Below are positions 52,117 through 61,588 of a stretch of 64,000 bases of DNA, in pieces. Every line of letters begins with the position of its first letter. Position 1 is the first letter of the stretch. The translations under genes and the position numbers were made by a program. The stretch comes from Pelotomaculum sp. PtaB.Bin104 (lineage in GTDB: Bacteria; Bacillota; Desulfotomaculia; Desulfotomaculales; Pelotomaculaceae), in NCBI GenBank assembly GCA_002067205.1, contig MVQL01000178.1, positions 1 to 64,000 of the forward strand, read 5' to 3'. A model generated the notes under the pieces. The model saw only the letters and a list, made by a program, of their open reading frames with translations. It did no database searches and was not told the origin of the DNA.

Positions 52117-52542
52117 TTACTTTTGGATCATAAACATCAGTTCCGCCTCAGCTGCCAGTTCCTCACCGACTCGGGCAGTAGCAGAGCTTTTTCCAACCGT
52201 ACCACGCAGCCTTAAGACCTCTACCTCAATATGCAGTTGATCACCAGGTACCACCTGCCGTCTGAAACGAGCCTTGTCTATTCCGGCAAATAAGGCGATT
52301 CGACCGGCAAACTCAGGCAGTAATAGAATAGCGACCGCACCCACCTGCGCCATCGCCTCAATAACCAACACCCCGGGCATTACCGGATAGCCGGGAAAGT
52401 GACCTTGGAAATAAGGTTCGTTAGCGGAAACATTCTTAATGCCAACCGCACGCTTGCCTGGTTCCACGGAAATAATCCGGTCCACCAGCAGAAAAGGATA
52501 GCGGTGTGGCACTATTTTCTGAATCCCGTTAATATCAAGCAA
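52117..52542 (-). CDS. fabZ: 3-hydroxyacyl-ACP dehydratase FabZ
   Basis: This 141-aa protein has [11 protein letters not shown] and [22 protein letters not shown], with the catalytic His and Glu of FabZ hot-dog dehydratases in fatty-acid synthesis. It starts at TTG after GGGAGGA. Position between the MraY/WecA-like gene and the glycosyltransferases suggests co-transcription with envelope genes. Confidence 0.97.
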   Translation of the reverse strand: MLDINGIQKIVPHRYPFLLVDRIISVEPGKRAVGIKNVSANEPYFQGHFPGYPVMPGVLVIEAMAQVGAVAILLLPEFAGRIALFAGIDKARFRRQVVPGDQLHIEVEVLRLRGTVGKSSATARVGEELAAEAELMFMIQK

Positions 52543-52567
52543 AGGAAGTCCTCCCTATAATTATGTT

Positions 52568-53689
52568 TTACAACTCATAATAAAGGCTGGTGATTTCACC
52601 GGCCATTTTTTCAGCGGTAAATTTCTCTTCTACTTTTGCAACAGCCCGCGCGCCCATTGCCTCTGCCAGGTCCTGATGCTCCAACAGGAAATTTACTTTC
52701 GCGGCAATAGCCCCGGCGTCTGCCGGTGGGATCAGACAGGCGGCGCGCCCGTCCTCACCGGCAATCTCCACCAGTCCGCCCACCGCACTGGCCACGCATG
52801 GCTTGGCCAGGCACATGCCCTCAAGCATACTGATCCCGAAGGCCTCCGTCAGCGACGGTATAACCAATACATCCATCATCGCCACAAATTCAGCGATATT
52901 ATCCTGATAGCCGGTAAAAAGCACATACTCACTGATCCCGAGCCGCCGCGCTGTCTCCGCCAGTTCACCGGAAAGGGAGCCCGTTCCAACCACGATAAAT
53001 AAGACGTCCTTTCGCTTCTTCAGGATGATGGCAGCTGCCTCCAGAAAATAACGGTGTCCTTTTTCCGGTTCCAGGCGGGCCACAATGCCCACTACCCGCC
53101 GTTTATTTACGGTTTCCTGCCAGGGGCCCGGGCACGCCAATCTGGCCTGCTCCCGGAATTTTTTTATGTCAATGCCATTGTAGATCAACGTTATTTTAGC
53201 TTCAGGCACACCACTGTGCAAAAGGTCATCTTTAACTGCTTGGCTGACAGCGATTACCCGTTGGAAGGTCATGTTGTTTAAGATAGCAATTGCCTGCTTT
53301 TTGATCAAACCTCGGGAAAATTCCCAGTCCATCCGGTGCTTAGTATAAACAATGTGCCGGACCCCAGCGGCTTTAGCCGCCAGGCGCCCTGAAAAAGAGG
53401 CGTGGGTGTGTACAATATCGATCCGTCGCTCCTTAACGAAGGCGCCTAATTCGCGGGTAAGGCCGCTTAAACCGCGCCAGGAAAAAGAGCGGTCTCCGGC
53501 CAAACAGGTGCTGGTTAAGGCTTCCACACCAGCTGCGGCGCACTGTTCCAGAAGTTGGGATGCCGGCGGGCAGAGCACCCATACCGTCAGCCTGGCACGG
53601 TCAAAGTGCTCCAAAAAGGTTACCAAATGCCTGCCTGCCCCGCCAATATTAGTATCACTGATTATATGTAGCACCCTGAGCACTGGCAT
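52568..53689 (-). CDS. Glycosyltransferase family 4-type (GT-B)
   Basis: The 373-aa protein has a GT-B fold: N-terminal LHIISDTNIGGAGRHLVTFLEHF, middle LIYNGIDIKKF, and a C-terminal nucleotide-sugar domain VGIVARLEPEKGHRYFLEA with PSLTEAFGISMLEGM (E-x7-E). It starts at ATG 53689, or at the better-spaced GTG 53683. It transfers a sugar to a lipid-linked or surface glycan. It lies downstream of a second GT by 30 bases. Confidence 0.93.
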   Translation of the reverse strand: MPVLRVLHIISDTNIGGAGRHLVTFLEHFDRARLTVWVLCPPASQLLEQCAAAGVEALTSTCLAGDRSFSWRGLSGLTRELGAFVKERRIDIVHTHASFSGRLAAKAAGVRHIVYTKHRMDWEFSRGLIKKQAIAILNNMTFQRVIAVSQAVKDDLLHSGVPEAKITLIYNGIDIKKFREQARLACPGPWQETVNKRRVVGIVARLEPEKGHRYFLEAAAIILKKRKDVLFIVVGTGSLSGELAETARRLGISEYVLFTGYQDNIAEFVAMMDVLVIPSLTEAFGISMLEGMCLAKPCVASAVGGLVEIAGEDGRAACLIPPADAGAIAAKVNFLLEHQDLAEAMGARAVAKVEEKFTAEKMAGEITSLYYEL

Positions 53690-53719
53690 TTCACCTGCAA
53701 TAAATGATAAATAACATTT

Positions 53720-54844
53720 TCAGGCCAGCACCGCTTGATAGACTCTGGCCGTATCTCGTGCCATCTTAACACTACTGTAGTTCTCAACAATATATTGCCG
53801 CAATTTAATTTCCATTTGCTGCCTCGATTCAACTGGCAGGTATAAAAATTCTCTGACCGCATCCACCAAATTTGAGGCAGTAGCTTGATTCTTAAACTGA
53901 CGTCCAGTATAATTATCCTTTTCAAACAAGGGGAGGCTGCCCTCGCTAACAAGCCCGCCATAACCTTCTCCACCGGCAAGAATAATATTCCTGCCGGTGG
54001 CCATAGCTTCCAGCGCCACCCGGCTTACCCCGACAATTAAGTCACCAGCCGCCATGATCCTGTTTATATCTGTGCGCACCCCAAGCAACCGGACTAATTC
54101 GGCGCCTGACCCGGCATTCACTTCTTTTGCCCGGGCCGCCACCTCCCCGGCACATTTACCGTCGCCGACAATAATTAAACGGATGTGTGGAAATTCAGCG
54201 TGCAGCCGCCCGCAGGCTTCAATAAGGCTGATGCTCACCGGCGCCAGAAAATTGTCCAGCCTGCTGATATAAACAATCACGGTGCCATTATTATCACCCT
54301 TCAGTTCCCTGACCAGATCATCCACTTCTAAGTCGGGGTTAAACATTTCTAGATCTATTCCGTTATGGATCAAAATAATATTAGCTTCCGGCACCCCGAA
54401 ACGCTTGATCATGTATTCCTTTATATCGGAACTTATGACAATGGTTTTTTCACCCCACCTGGAAAGGCTTCTCAAATGAAACTCGGCAGCAAACATAGCA
54501 TGTGCGGTGGTAATCATGGGCACACCGGCAAAACGCCTGGCCAGGTCAGATACAAAGGCCGGTATCCGGGCGTGGGCATGAACCAGGGCAACATTTTCCG
54601 ACTGTATTATTTTTCTTATCGCCGCCACAGAGTGGATAACCGCCGGCAGCCTGGAGTTATCCAGCGGTAACCGGTAGTGTCTTATCCCCTTGCGGGCAAC
54701 TGTCTCCTCATAAGCACCGCCACTTGAGGCAATTAAGACGCGATAGCCCAAATCTTGCAAGTGCCCGGCCAAAACGACAACATGCGTCTCAGCCCCGCCA
54801 ATGCCCAGGCCCATTAAAGTTAATAATACCGTTACCGGCGCCAA
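53720..54844 (-). CDS. Glycosyltransferase family 4-type (GT-B), second
   Basis: The 374-aa protein has GIGGAETHVVVLAGHL, LIHNGIDLEMFNPD and VIVYISRLDNFLAPVSISLIEAC, with GVSRVALEAMATGRNIILAGGEGYGG. It is diverged from its neighbour: its E-x7-E region is modified. It starts at TTG after GGAAGG within the end of the SLH-protein gene, so translation is coupled. Confidence 0.92.
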   Translation of the reverse strand: MAPVTVLLTLMGLGIGGAETHVVVLAGHLQDLGYRVLIASSGGAYEETVARKGIRHYRLPLDNSRLPAVIHSVAAIRKIIQSENVALVHAHARIPAFVSDLARRFAGVPMITTAHAMFAAEFHLRSLSRWGEKTIVISSDIKEYMIKRFGVPEANIILIHNGIDLEMFNPDLEVDDLVRELKGDNNGTVIVYISRLDNFLAPVSISLIEACGRLHAEFPHIRLIIVGDGKCAGEVAARAKEVNAGSGAELVRLLGVRTDINRIMAAGDLIVGVSRVALEAMATGRNIILAGGEGYGGLVSEGSLPLFEKDNYTGRQFKNQATASNLVDAVREFLYLPVESRQQMEIKLRQYIVENYSSVKMARDTARVYQAVLA

Positions 54845-54845
54845 G

Positions 54846-57062
54846 TCAACCTTCCACCTTCACATAGTTTAACCCGATGAGACGGCTGATTAAAACGGCC
54901 ATTTCAGCCCTGGTAAGATTAGCCTCTGGTTTTAATAAATTCCCCTCATAGCCTCTCAATACTCCGGCTGAGACAACTCTGCCCATGGCCGCCCGCGCCC
55001 AGGCGGGGACAGCTGCAGCATCAACGAAGTCCAACGTTGCCGTACCGGAGTTAAGTTTGACGGCATTACCAATGATCACTGATACCTCGGCCCTGGTCAC
55101 CGGGCGATTGGGCTGGAAGGTACGGTCCGGATAGCCCCTTACCACACCATGTGAAACAGCAAACGCTACGGCATCCCTTGCCCAGTCAGGCAAGCTGTCT
55201 TTAAAATCCGGCTGTTCCTCTCCAGGAGGCCATTGCAGCAGGCGCGCCAGCAGGGTAACGACCTGGGCGCGGGTAACCGACTCTGCCGGACGAAAAGTGC
55301 CGTCCTCATACCCCTTGATAATGCCGGCCTCGGCGAGATCATTAATCTGGTCGTTAGCCCAGTTATTTTCCGTGTCCTTAAACAGGCTCGCTGCCCGAAC
55401 AGGAACCTGTACGGTCAGACCTTGGTAATTTGCCTCCAATATGCCACCACCACTGTTCTGATCTGGTGTAAAGACACCTCCGCTCACTGTGCCGGTAGTA
55501 GTATGAAAGGTAATATAGCAGGCCTCGAGCGGAAACGCATTTCCGTCCTTGGTTTCAATGGAAAAAGATAATTTCACCGGCTGACCATCTTTTACTTTTA
55601 TTTCTGCCGGCACAACTTTTAAGGCCTTGATTTCATTAGCCCCAATCACATGTACCTTTTTTATTCCCTTAACGCCTTCCGAAAATACCTCAATAACCAC
55701 GTCCCCACCGCTGCCGGCGGTAAAAACGCCGTTATCCATGCTGCCGTTGCCACTTGCCCGCCAGGTTATACTTTGCGGCTGCCACGGGTAATAGTGGCTA
55801 TCAAAGCCTTTTACTGAATAATTACTGCTGGTTGCAGCTAAAACCACATCCGGGCCGCTCACGATGATGCCCGCAGGATGACCTGGTGGCGCTGTGTTAA
55901 AGATCCCGATGCTGTCGGTAACGGATCTTGGTGAGCCTTCCTTAGGCTGGATAATATCAGAAAGGTCCGTTTCGCCTAAGTGTTTGGCAACCATCGTCGT
56001 CGAGCCGCCGCCATCTAAGTTCAGGGCCGTTTCAGCGCCCAGATCCACCAGCAACTCCGCTAACTCGCCCTGCTCCACACCGGCGCTCCGGTCGCTTTTT
56101 TCCACCGCCACAAAATACAGGACCGTACCCCTATCAGACGTCGCTACCGCTGTACGGGAATTTTTCCCTTTGAGCTCCTCCTGAAATTCCGCCACTGCCC
56201 CGTGCTGAACTAGAAAGCTGTTGCTGCCTGTGGACAGCCTGATCTTTTCAAAGGCTGGGGTAGTTTGATAGCTTACCTGCACTTTTGAGCCAACCGGCAT
56301 GCTGGTGGTCATAAAATCGGCGGCTTGTCCATGTCCCCATAAGATGTAGCCATCATTCGGGATTGTTAGCGGCTCACCCGCATAAACCTGTTCTATTACT
56401 GTGCCCTGCTTGACCACAGTCTCAATAGCGCCGGGCAGTTCAACATAACCGCCCCGGCTGTGCTGCCCCCAGTATTGGTTGTACAGGGTCAAATGGTCCG
56501 TATCGGACATCCCGCCGTCCTCCAAGTCATAGCGCAGCTTATTTACACCATAAAGAGGAAAGGCACTGCCGTTACCGGCCACTACTCGTCCGCTAAACTG
56601 AAAAAAGTCCATCAGCGGCCGCATGTCCTGCCCCAGGGCAAATACCGGCATATCGCTGCGATTAATCGGACTGGAAAGCATTTTTCCATCCTGGACAACC
56701 ATCCCCAACGGTTTGCCTTGCCCCATGATGAAAAAGCCGCCGTTAACAGCAGCCACGGCTCCGGCACCTATAGCCATTTTGCTCACGGTCTGGGTTTTTT
56801 CCAATGAACCGTCAGCCCCGGTCAGGACATCCAGCTTAACATAAGGATTGCTTAAATCCACCTGAAAAACCGACAATTTGACCGGCCGGTCACCAATGGT
56901 GAGCGAGTAAGATGTCAAGGTTACCCCTTCACTGATTATCTCCGACTGCCGGTCCTGTACACGATAAAAAGAACCTTGGCCCGGCAGTTCACCGGCGGCT
57001 GCGCCCGCTGCTACTACCAAAAAAAGACCAACAGCTAAAAGCAGCGACAAAATATTCCTCAT
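54846..57062 (-). CDS. S-layer-anchored phosphodiester glycosidase (NAGPA-like)
   Basis: The 738-aa exported protein has a signal peptide (to about residue 24) and a phosphodiester-glycosidase (NAGPA-type) domain (about 90-390). That domain includes AAVNGGFFIMGQGKPLGMVV and the ALNLDGGGSTTMV segment. A Big-like region (about 395-560) and three SLH repeats at the C-terminus follow (about 565-610, 622-672, 680-731; each has a TRAE/TRAQ motif). SLH domains bind pyruvylated secondary cell-wall polymers. The enzyme may trim or mature surface glycan or teichoic-type chains. It is upstream of GT genes and downstream of a polysaccharide deacetylase, suggesting one unit. Confidence 0.92.
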   Translation of the reverse strand: MRNILSLLLAVGLFLVVAAGAAAGELPGQGSFYRVQDRQSEIISEGVTLTSYSLTIGDRPVKLSVFQVDLSNPYVKLDVLTGADGSLEKTQTVSKMAIGAGAVAAVNGGFFIMGQGKPLGMVVQDGKMLSSPINRSDMPVFALGQDMRPLMDFFQFSGRVVAGNGSAFPLYGVNKLRYDLEDGGMSDTDHLTLYNQYWGQHSRGGYVELPGAIETVVKQGTVIEQVYAGEPLTIPNDGYILWGHGQAADFMTTSMPVGSKVQVSYQTTPAFEKIRLSTGSNSFLVQHGAVAEFQEELKGKNSRTAVATSDRGTVLYFVAVEKSDRSAGVEQGELAELLVDLGAETALNLDGGGSTTMVAKHLGETDLSDIIQPKEGSPRSVTDSIGIFNTAPPGHPAGIIVSGPDVVLAATSSNYSVKGFDSHYYPWQPQSITWRASGNGSMDNGVFTAGSGGDVVIEVFSEGVKGIKKVHVIGANEIKALKVVPAEIKVKDGQPVKLSFSIETKDGNAFPLEACYITFHTTTGTVSGGVFTPDQNSGGGILEANYQGLTVQVPVRAASLFKDTENNWANDQINDLAEAGIIKGYEDGTFRPAESVTRAQVVTLLARLLQWPPGEEQPDFKDSLPDWARDAVAFAVSHGVVRGYPDRTFQPNRPVTRAEVSVIIGNAVKLNSGTATLDFVDAAAVPAWARAAMGRVVSAGVLRGYEGNLLKPEANLTRAEMAVLISRLIGLNYVKVEG

Positions 57063-57192
57063 CCCGTGCCAACCTCCCAGGTTTAAAAAAAATCTCCTGT
57101 ATTTAAAAATTCTACATTATTTACAAACGTCCTGCAAATAAAAAAGGGAGGCCGGCAACAATATGTCGAAAACAGTTTAGCTTCAAAGTTGT

Positions 57193-58146
57193 TTATAGAA
57201 ACACCTCCACTAAATGGTGGAAATATCTGAAGGCAACATGCCTGAATTGCCTGATATAGGACCTATCCGGCTCGAGCAATTCTGCAAATCCAGCCGGGGA
57301 AATCTGGCCATCTACATTAATCCTGCGTACCGCCTGAACATTATCGCCTCTTTGATTCATTCCCGTTCTTATAGTGACGAGGTACTTGAATCCCGCCTCG
57401 CGGGCTAAGCGCAGGGCTGTCAGATTATAAGCCCCCGAAGGCCATGCCATAGTATCCACTTGTTTGTGTAGGTTAGACTCAATGACAGTGCGCGCCTGGA
57501 TAAAATCCTGATATAATTTATCATTATACTCTGTTGCTGTTTCCCGGCGACCCCGGTCCGGCAGGTAAGCCCGGGTAACCACCGCCGGCCCCTGCAGCGT
57601 TTGCTCCCGGTTTTCATAAACTTTGTGGTGCAGGTCAAAAGAGTGTGCCTGAATATCTACCAGTCCGCTTTGCTCCATTTCCCTCATCTCCATCCAGGAT
57701 AGCATGGCAGGTTCGTCCGGTCTATTTGAACCAACTTTCCCGGCAATAAGAAAAATAGTAGCGGGGAAATTGTATTGTTTGAGGATTGGGAAAGCCAGGG
57801 TATAGTTGCTTTCATAGCCGTCGTCTATAGTAATTACCACGGCTTTTTCCAGCACCGGTTCTCCGGTGCTCATGTACTTTAGCAGACTTTGAAGCGGGAT
57901 AACCTGATAACCGTTATTATACAAATAGTCCATCTGGCCTATAAATGCATTCCTCTCGGTCAGCATCTTATTATTTCCAGAAACATTGTTGCTCCATGAA
58001 AAATTATGATAGATTAGCACCGGGACACCCTTGTCCTTTAGCGTTAATAAAGTCATCGCCATTAGCCAAATTAAGAGCACAAGCACCAGAAATATGACAC
58101 CGGCAAAAGACAAGCGTAAAGCCCTTGAAACAGCTTCCTTCCTCAA
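57193..58146 (-). CDS. Polysaccharide deacetylase (CE4)
   Basis: The 317-aa protein has an N-terminal membrane anchor (residues 10-33) and a NodB-fold domain. It shows VVITIDDGYESNYTLAFPILKQY (Asp-Asp of CE4) and IQAHSFDLHH (HS-x3-H). It would remove N-acetyl groups from peptidoglycan or secondary polymer. It starts at TTG after TGGAGG, just 3 nt from the end of murJ copy 2. Confidence 0.93.
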   Translation of the reverse strand: MRKEAVSRALRLSFAGVIFLVLVLLIWLMAMTLLTLKDKGVPVLIYHNFSWSNNVSGNNKMLTERNAFIGQMDYLYNNGYQVIPLQSLLKYMSTGEPVLEKAVVITIDDGYESNYTLAFPILKQYNFPATIFLIAGKVGSNRPDEPAMLSWMEMREMEQSGLVDIQAHSFDLHHKVYENREQTLQGPAVVTRAYLPDRGRRETATEYNDKLYQDFIQARTVIESNLHKQVDTMAWPSGAYNLTALRLAREAGFKYLVTIRTGMNQRGDNVQAVRRINVDGQISPAGFAELLEPDRSYIRQFRHVAFRYFHHLVEVFL

Positions 58147-58147
58147 G

Positions 58148-59725
58148 TTATTTCCTCCATCTAAGCCTGTGAATTAAGGCTCGTCCGACCAGGTCCCAAA
58201 ACTGGCCGGCCTCACTTAAACGCAAGACCGTAAGCGCCAGCAAATAAACAGCCAGCCCAATGGCAGCGGCCAAACCAACCTGCACCGCTGAGTCGATCAT
58301 CCCGGTTGCATCGAACAGCCCGGCTGTTTGGATTATTACCTGAAGCAGGCCGGTCGTAACCAGGGCGGCAAGCAGTACGCGAGCAGAAAACCACCACATC
58401 TCAGGCAGCCACAAACCGGCGATACGGCGGTTAAGGAAATAAATCATCATGACCATATTGGAAATAGCGGCGATAGAGTTGGCCAGAGCCAGGCCACCGT
58501 GCTGCAAAGGTCCGATTAGAGTAAGGCTAAGGCCCAGGTTGATCAGCACGGCAACAGCACTAAGGACCATCGGGGTCCTGGTATTCTGTACAGAAAAAAA
58601 CCCCCGCGCCAGGATGAATTCACCAGCCTGCCCGACTAGCCCGAAAGAGTAAAAAAACAGGGCGACGGCGGTCATTTCAGCTGCCCTGGCATCAAAGGCC
58701 CCACGCTGAAAAAACAACGTTACCAGTTGCTCACGCAGCACCAGTAAAAGAACTGCGGCCGGCACACAGACCAGAACAACAATCCGGAGCGACCGGCGCA
58801 CCCCTTCTCCCAAACCGCTTAAATCATTTTCTGCCGCGCGGCGGGTAAGAGCGGGAAACATTGCTGTCCCAATGGCTGTAACAAAAAGGCCAAGCGGCAT
58901 CTGAATCAGCCTGTTGGCATAATTTAACGCTGCAATACTGCCCACAGCCAGCCCGGAGGCCAGATAGCGGTCAATCAGGATATAGGTTTCGCTGATCGAA
59001 TATCCAATGGTTATGGGAAGCAGCAGCTTGAAGATTTTTTTCAGGTCCGGATGGTTCAAGGCTACCCCTGGACGGAAATGATAACCTGTCCGGCGCAAGG
59101 CGGGCAGCTGCACGACAGCCCCGGCCACGCCGCCCGCCAGCACCCCCAGCGCCATTCCCTGCACACCCCAAAGACCGCCTAAAGCCAGGACTGCGACAAT
59201 GACCGCAATATTGGAAAGCGGCCCGTTAAGGGCAGTCACCGCAAAAATATTCCTGGCATTGAGCAATCCGGTAAACAGGGCGGAAAGGCCGCTGAAGATC
59301 AAGAACGGAAACATCCACCTGGTCAACATTACAGCCAGGCTAGCCGTGTCTGCCGGAAAATCAGGCGCCAGCATTTTGACCAGAACGGGGGCAAAAAGCA
59401 TGCCTAAAGCTGTGGCCAGAACCAGGAACAGCAGCAGCACATTAAAAAACGTACCGAACAGATCCTGTGCTTCCCGCTCCTCCCCGCGCGCAATATACTC
59501 TGAATACACAGGTACTACTACCGTAGCCACTGCGCCGGTAAAAAGGAAAAATAAGACAGAAGGCAGCGAAAAGGCTACCAGAAAGGCATCCATGGCAGCA
59601 GTGGCGCCAAACTGCCGGGCAATAACCACTTCACGCACCAGCGCCGTTAATTTGGACAGGACATTAAACAGGATCAGAACAAAGGCTGCCCGGGCTATTG
59701 TTCCGGTAACAAATGACAACGACAA
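58148..59725 (-). CDS. MurJ-like flippase (copy 2)
   Basis: The 525-aa protein has 14 predicted membrane segments and shares the N-terminal pattern LTALVREVVIARQFGATAAMDAFLVAF and FQRGAFD with copy 1. It may flip lipid II or a lipid-linked surface-glycan repeat. The start is uncertain: TTG 59725 with weak GTGGTGG upstream. It forms a tight block with the deacetylase and SLH glycosidase. Confidence 0.9.
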   Translation of the reverse strand: MSLSFVTGTIARAAFVLILFNVLSKLTALVREVVIARQFGATAAMDAFLVAFSLPSVLFFLFTGAVATVVVPVYSEYIARGEEREAQDLFGTFFNVLLLFLVLATALGMLFAPVLVKMLAPDFPADTASLAVMLTRWMFPFLIFSGLSALFTGLLNARNIFAVTALNGPLSNIAVIVAVLALGGLWGVQGMALGVLAGGVAGAVVQLPALRRTGYHFRPGVALNHPDLKKIFKLLLPITIGYSISETYILIDRYLASGLAVGSIAALNYANRLIQMPLGLFVTAIGTAMFPALTRRAAENDLSGLGEGVRRSLRIVVLVCVPAAVLLLVLREQLVTLFFQRGAFDARAAEMTAVALFFYSFGLVGQAGEFILARGFFSVQNTRTPMVLSAVAVLINLGLSLTLIGPLQHGGLALANSIAAISNMVMMIYFLNRRIAGLWLPEMWWFSARVLLAALVTTGLLQVIIQTAGLFDATGMIDSAVQVGLAAAIGLAVYLLALTVLRLSEAGQFWDLVGRALIHRLRWRK

Positions 59726-60274
59726 CCACCACTCTATCTAGAAGTTATAGCACACACCTGGCCCTGCCTGGACAAAAGTAAAGACGCGGCATTGTACCCC
59801 ACGTCTGTAAATAATAATTTGTTTAAAATATAACATACTCAGCACGAATGCACCAGCCAATAAAAAGTCGATGTTTCTTATCCATCTCCATTCGCTGCTT
59901 ATTTCCTCACTACGTATTTTAAATAAAAATGATACTGATACAAATATAGGTAATTCAACCCTTAATTGTCATTTAAGATAAGTCCCATTAAACTATATTT
60001 CTTTTTCAAAATCGGTATCATATCACTACCTAATTATAGATTTATTTTTATGCACGTTCCAAAGAGGTTCCGGTCTTTTTGTTGTGTACAGTGTAATGAG
60101 GGAAACCATTCTGAATAATTGCGTTCCCATACTAAAACAAAAATTTTTTTTCCGCGATAAATTTGGATCATTGAGTCTTTAACCGCCATGTATTAAAATA
60201 ACCTTTAAGGCTTTCCCCGTTTCTGAAAAACTTTTATAATATTTCATAATGGTACACTAATGGAGGTAGTACCC
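59726..60274. other. AT-rich divergent intergenic region
   Basis: About 550 bases without a gene. It holds a possible minus-strand terminator at 59778-59806 (AGACG...CGTCT then TTTACTTTT) and a TATAAT at 60235-60240 that may be the -10 of the plus-strand glycosyltransferase. Composition is far more AT-rich than its flanks. Confidence 0.5.
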
Positions 60275-61465
60275 TTGGGGAAAATAAGGGCTGTAGTCTT
60301 TATCGGGATGAACCCCTGGCGTCTGAGCGAAATACATGATTCAGTAAGGTTTCTGGCCTCCACCTGCTCCCAGGTGGACAGACTGTATATCGACCCGCCC
60401 AGGGGGCTTAAGGCAACGATCCGCACCCCGTCTTATATCCTTGGCGCCTTCCGCTGGCGCCAGGCTGTTTGGGAGGGCGTTACCGTGTACGAGCCACCGC
60501 TAGGGTTTGCCCCCGTAAGCCTGGGGCTTAGGAAGTTGGCAGACGGGCTTGCGGCAGCCACCTTTGACCGGACCTTGCAACAGCTTTACGGGCAGGACTG
60601 GCGGGAACAGACCCTGCTATATATTTCTTCCTGGAGTTACACCCAGACCAGCTTCATCAAAGAATTAAAGCCTAAATATCTGCTTTTTCATATCCTGGAC
60701 GACTCCTTTGCCTTTCCGCTAATAAAGAATTACCCGCGCGTGTTGTCCGTGAACAGGTCTTTCTTCCAGTACATGATGGCTAACAGCAGTGCTGTGATCG
60801 CTGTTTCCCGGGAGTTGTCCGAAAAATACGGTGCGCTTTATCAGCGAAAGGTTCATGTGGTTAAAAACGGTGTGGATGTGGACCACTTTCAAGGGCGAAA
60901 AACCCTGGTGTCAGTGCCGGAGATGGACGAAATACCCCAGCCGGTATTGATGTACACCGGCTCGATCAACTCCTGGGTTGACCTGCCGCTTCTAAACGGA
61001 CTGGCCGACGCCAGGCCAGGTTATTCACTCGTTTTAATCGGCCACTATTACGAGGGTACCACAGACAGTGGCCTCTGGCAGGAACTTATCGGTAAAAGCA
61101 ATGTCTATTGGCTTAAAAGCAAGCCTTACGCCAGGCTGCCGGAGTATATTCAATACGCCGCAGCGCTCCTGCTGCCCCGGACGGAAGCCGAGCACTCCCG
61201 GGCCTCAGACCCGCTCAAGCTTTACGAATACCTTTCTACCGGCAAACCGGTAGTGTCCACGGCCCTGCCGGCAGTGGAAGATTTTCGTGAATTCGTACAT
61301 GTATCAGACCAGTCCGGCTTCGCCATAGCAATCGATAATGCAATTATGACGCATTACCCAAGCAAGGCTGAACGACAAGCAAAAATGATGGATAAACACT
61401 CCTGGCCGGCAAGGTTAAGGGAAATTTCAAATATTTTAGCAGCCAGCGTTGGTATAACACTATAA
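60275..61465 (+). CDS. Glycosyltransferase (GT-B, family 1/4-like)
   Basis: The 396-aa protein has the GT-B layout: N-terminal KIRAVVFIGMNPWRLSEIHDSV, KNGVDVDHFQ and a C-terminal domain with LMYTGSINSWVDLPLL and LLPRTEAEHSRASDPLKLYEYLSTGKPVVS (E-x7-E-type acceptor site). GGAGGT sits six bases before the TTG at 60275, so this is chosen over the ATG at 60260. It is followed by the O-antigen-ligase-like gene on the same strand. Confidence 0.9.
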   Translation: MGKIRAVVFIGMNPWRLSEIHDSVRFLASTCSQVDRLYIDPPRGLKATIRTPSYILGAFRWRQAVWEGVTVYEPPLGFAPVSLGLRKLADGLAAATFDRTLQQLYGQDWREQTLLYISSWSYTQTSFIKELKPKYLLFHILDDSFAFPLIKNYPRVLSVNRSFFQYMMANSSAVIAVSRELSEKYGALYQRKVHVVKNGVDVDHFQGRKTLVSVPEMDEIPQPVLMYTGSINSWVDLPLLNGLADARPGYSLVLIGHYYEGTTDSGLWQELIGKSNVYWLKSKPYARLPEYIQYAAALLLPRTEAEHSRASDPLKLYEYLSTGKPVVSTALPAVEDFREFVHVSDQSGFAIAIDNAIMTHYPSKAERQAKMMDKHSWPARLREISNILAASVGITL

Positions 61466-61588
61466 CAAAGTTTTTTAGCAACCCCAGGTCCATGGAGGAC
61501 AATGGGGATAAACATTTAATCCTGCTCTCTAAGCAAACGTTATCTAAGGAAAGTGGCTAAAGCCAAATACTGAGATAAAGGTCGCTGA

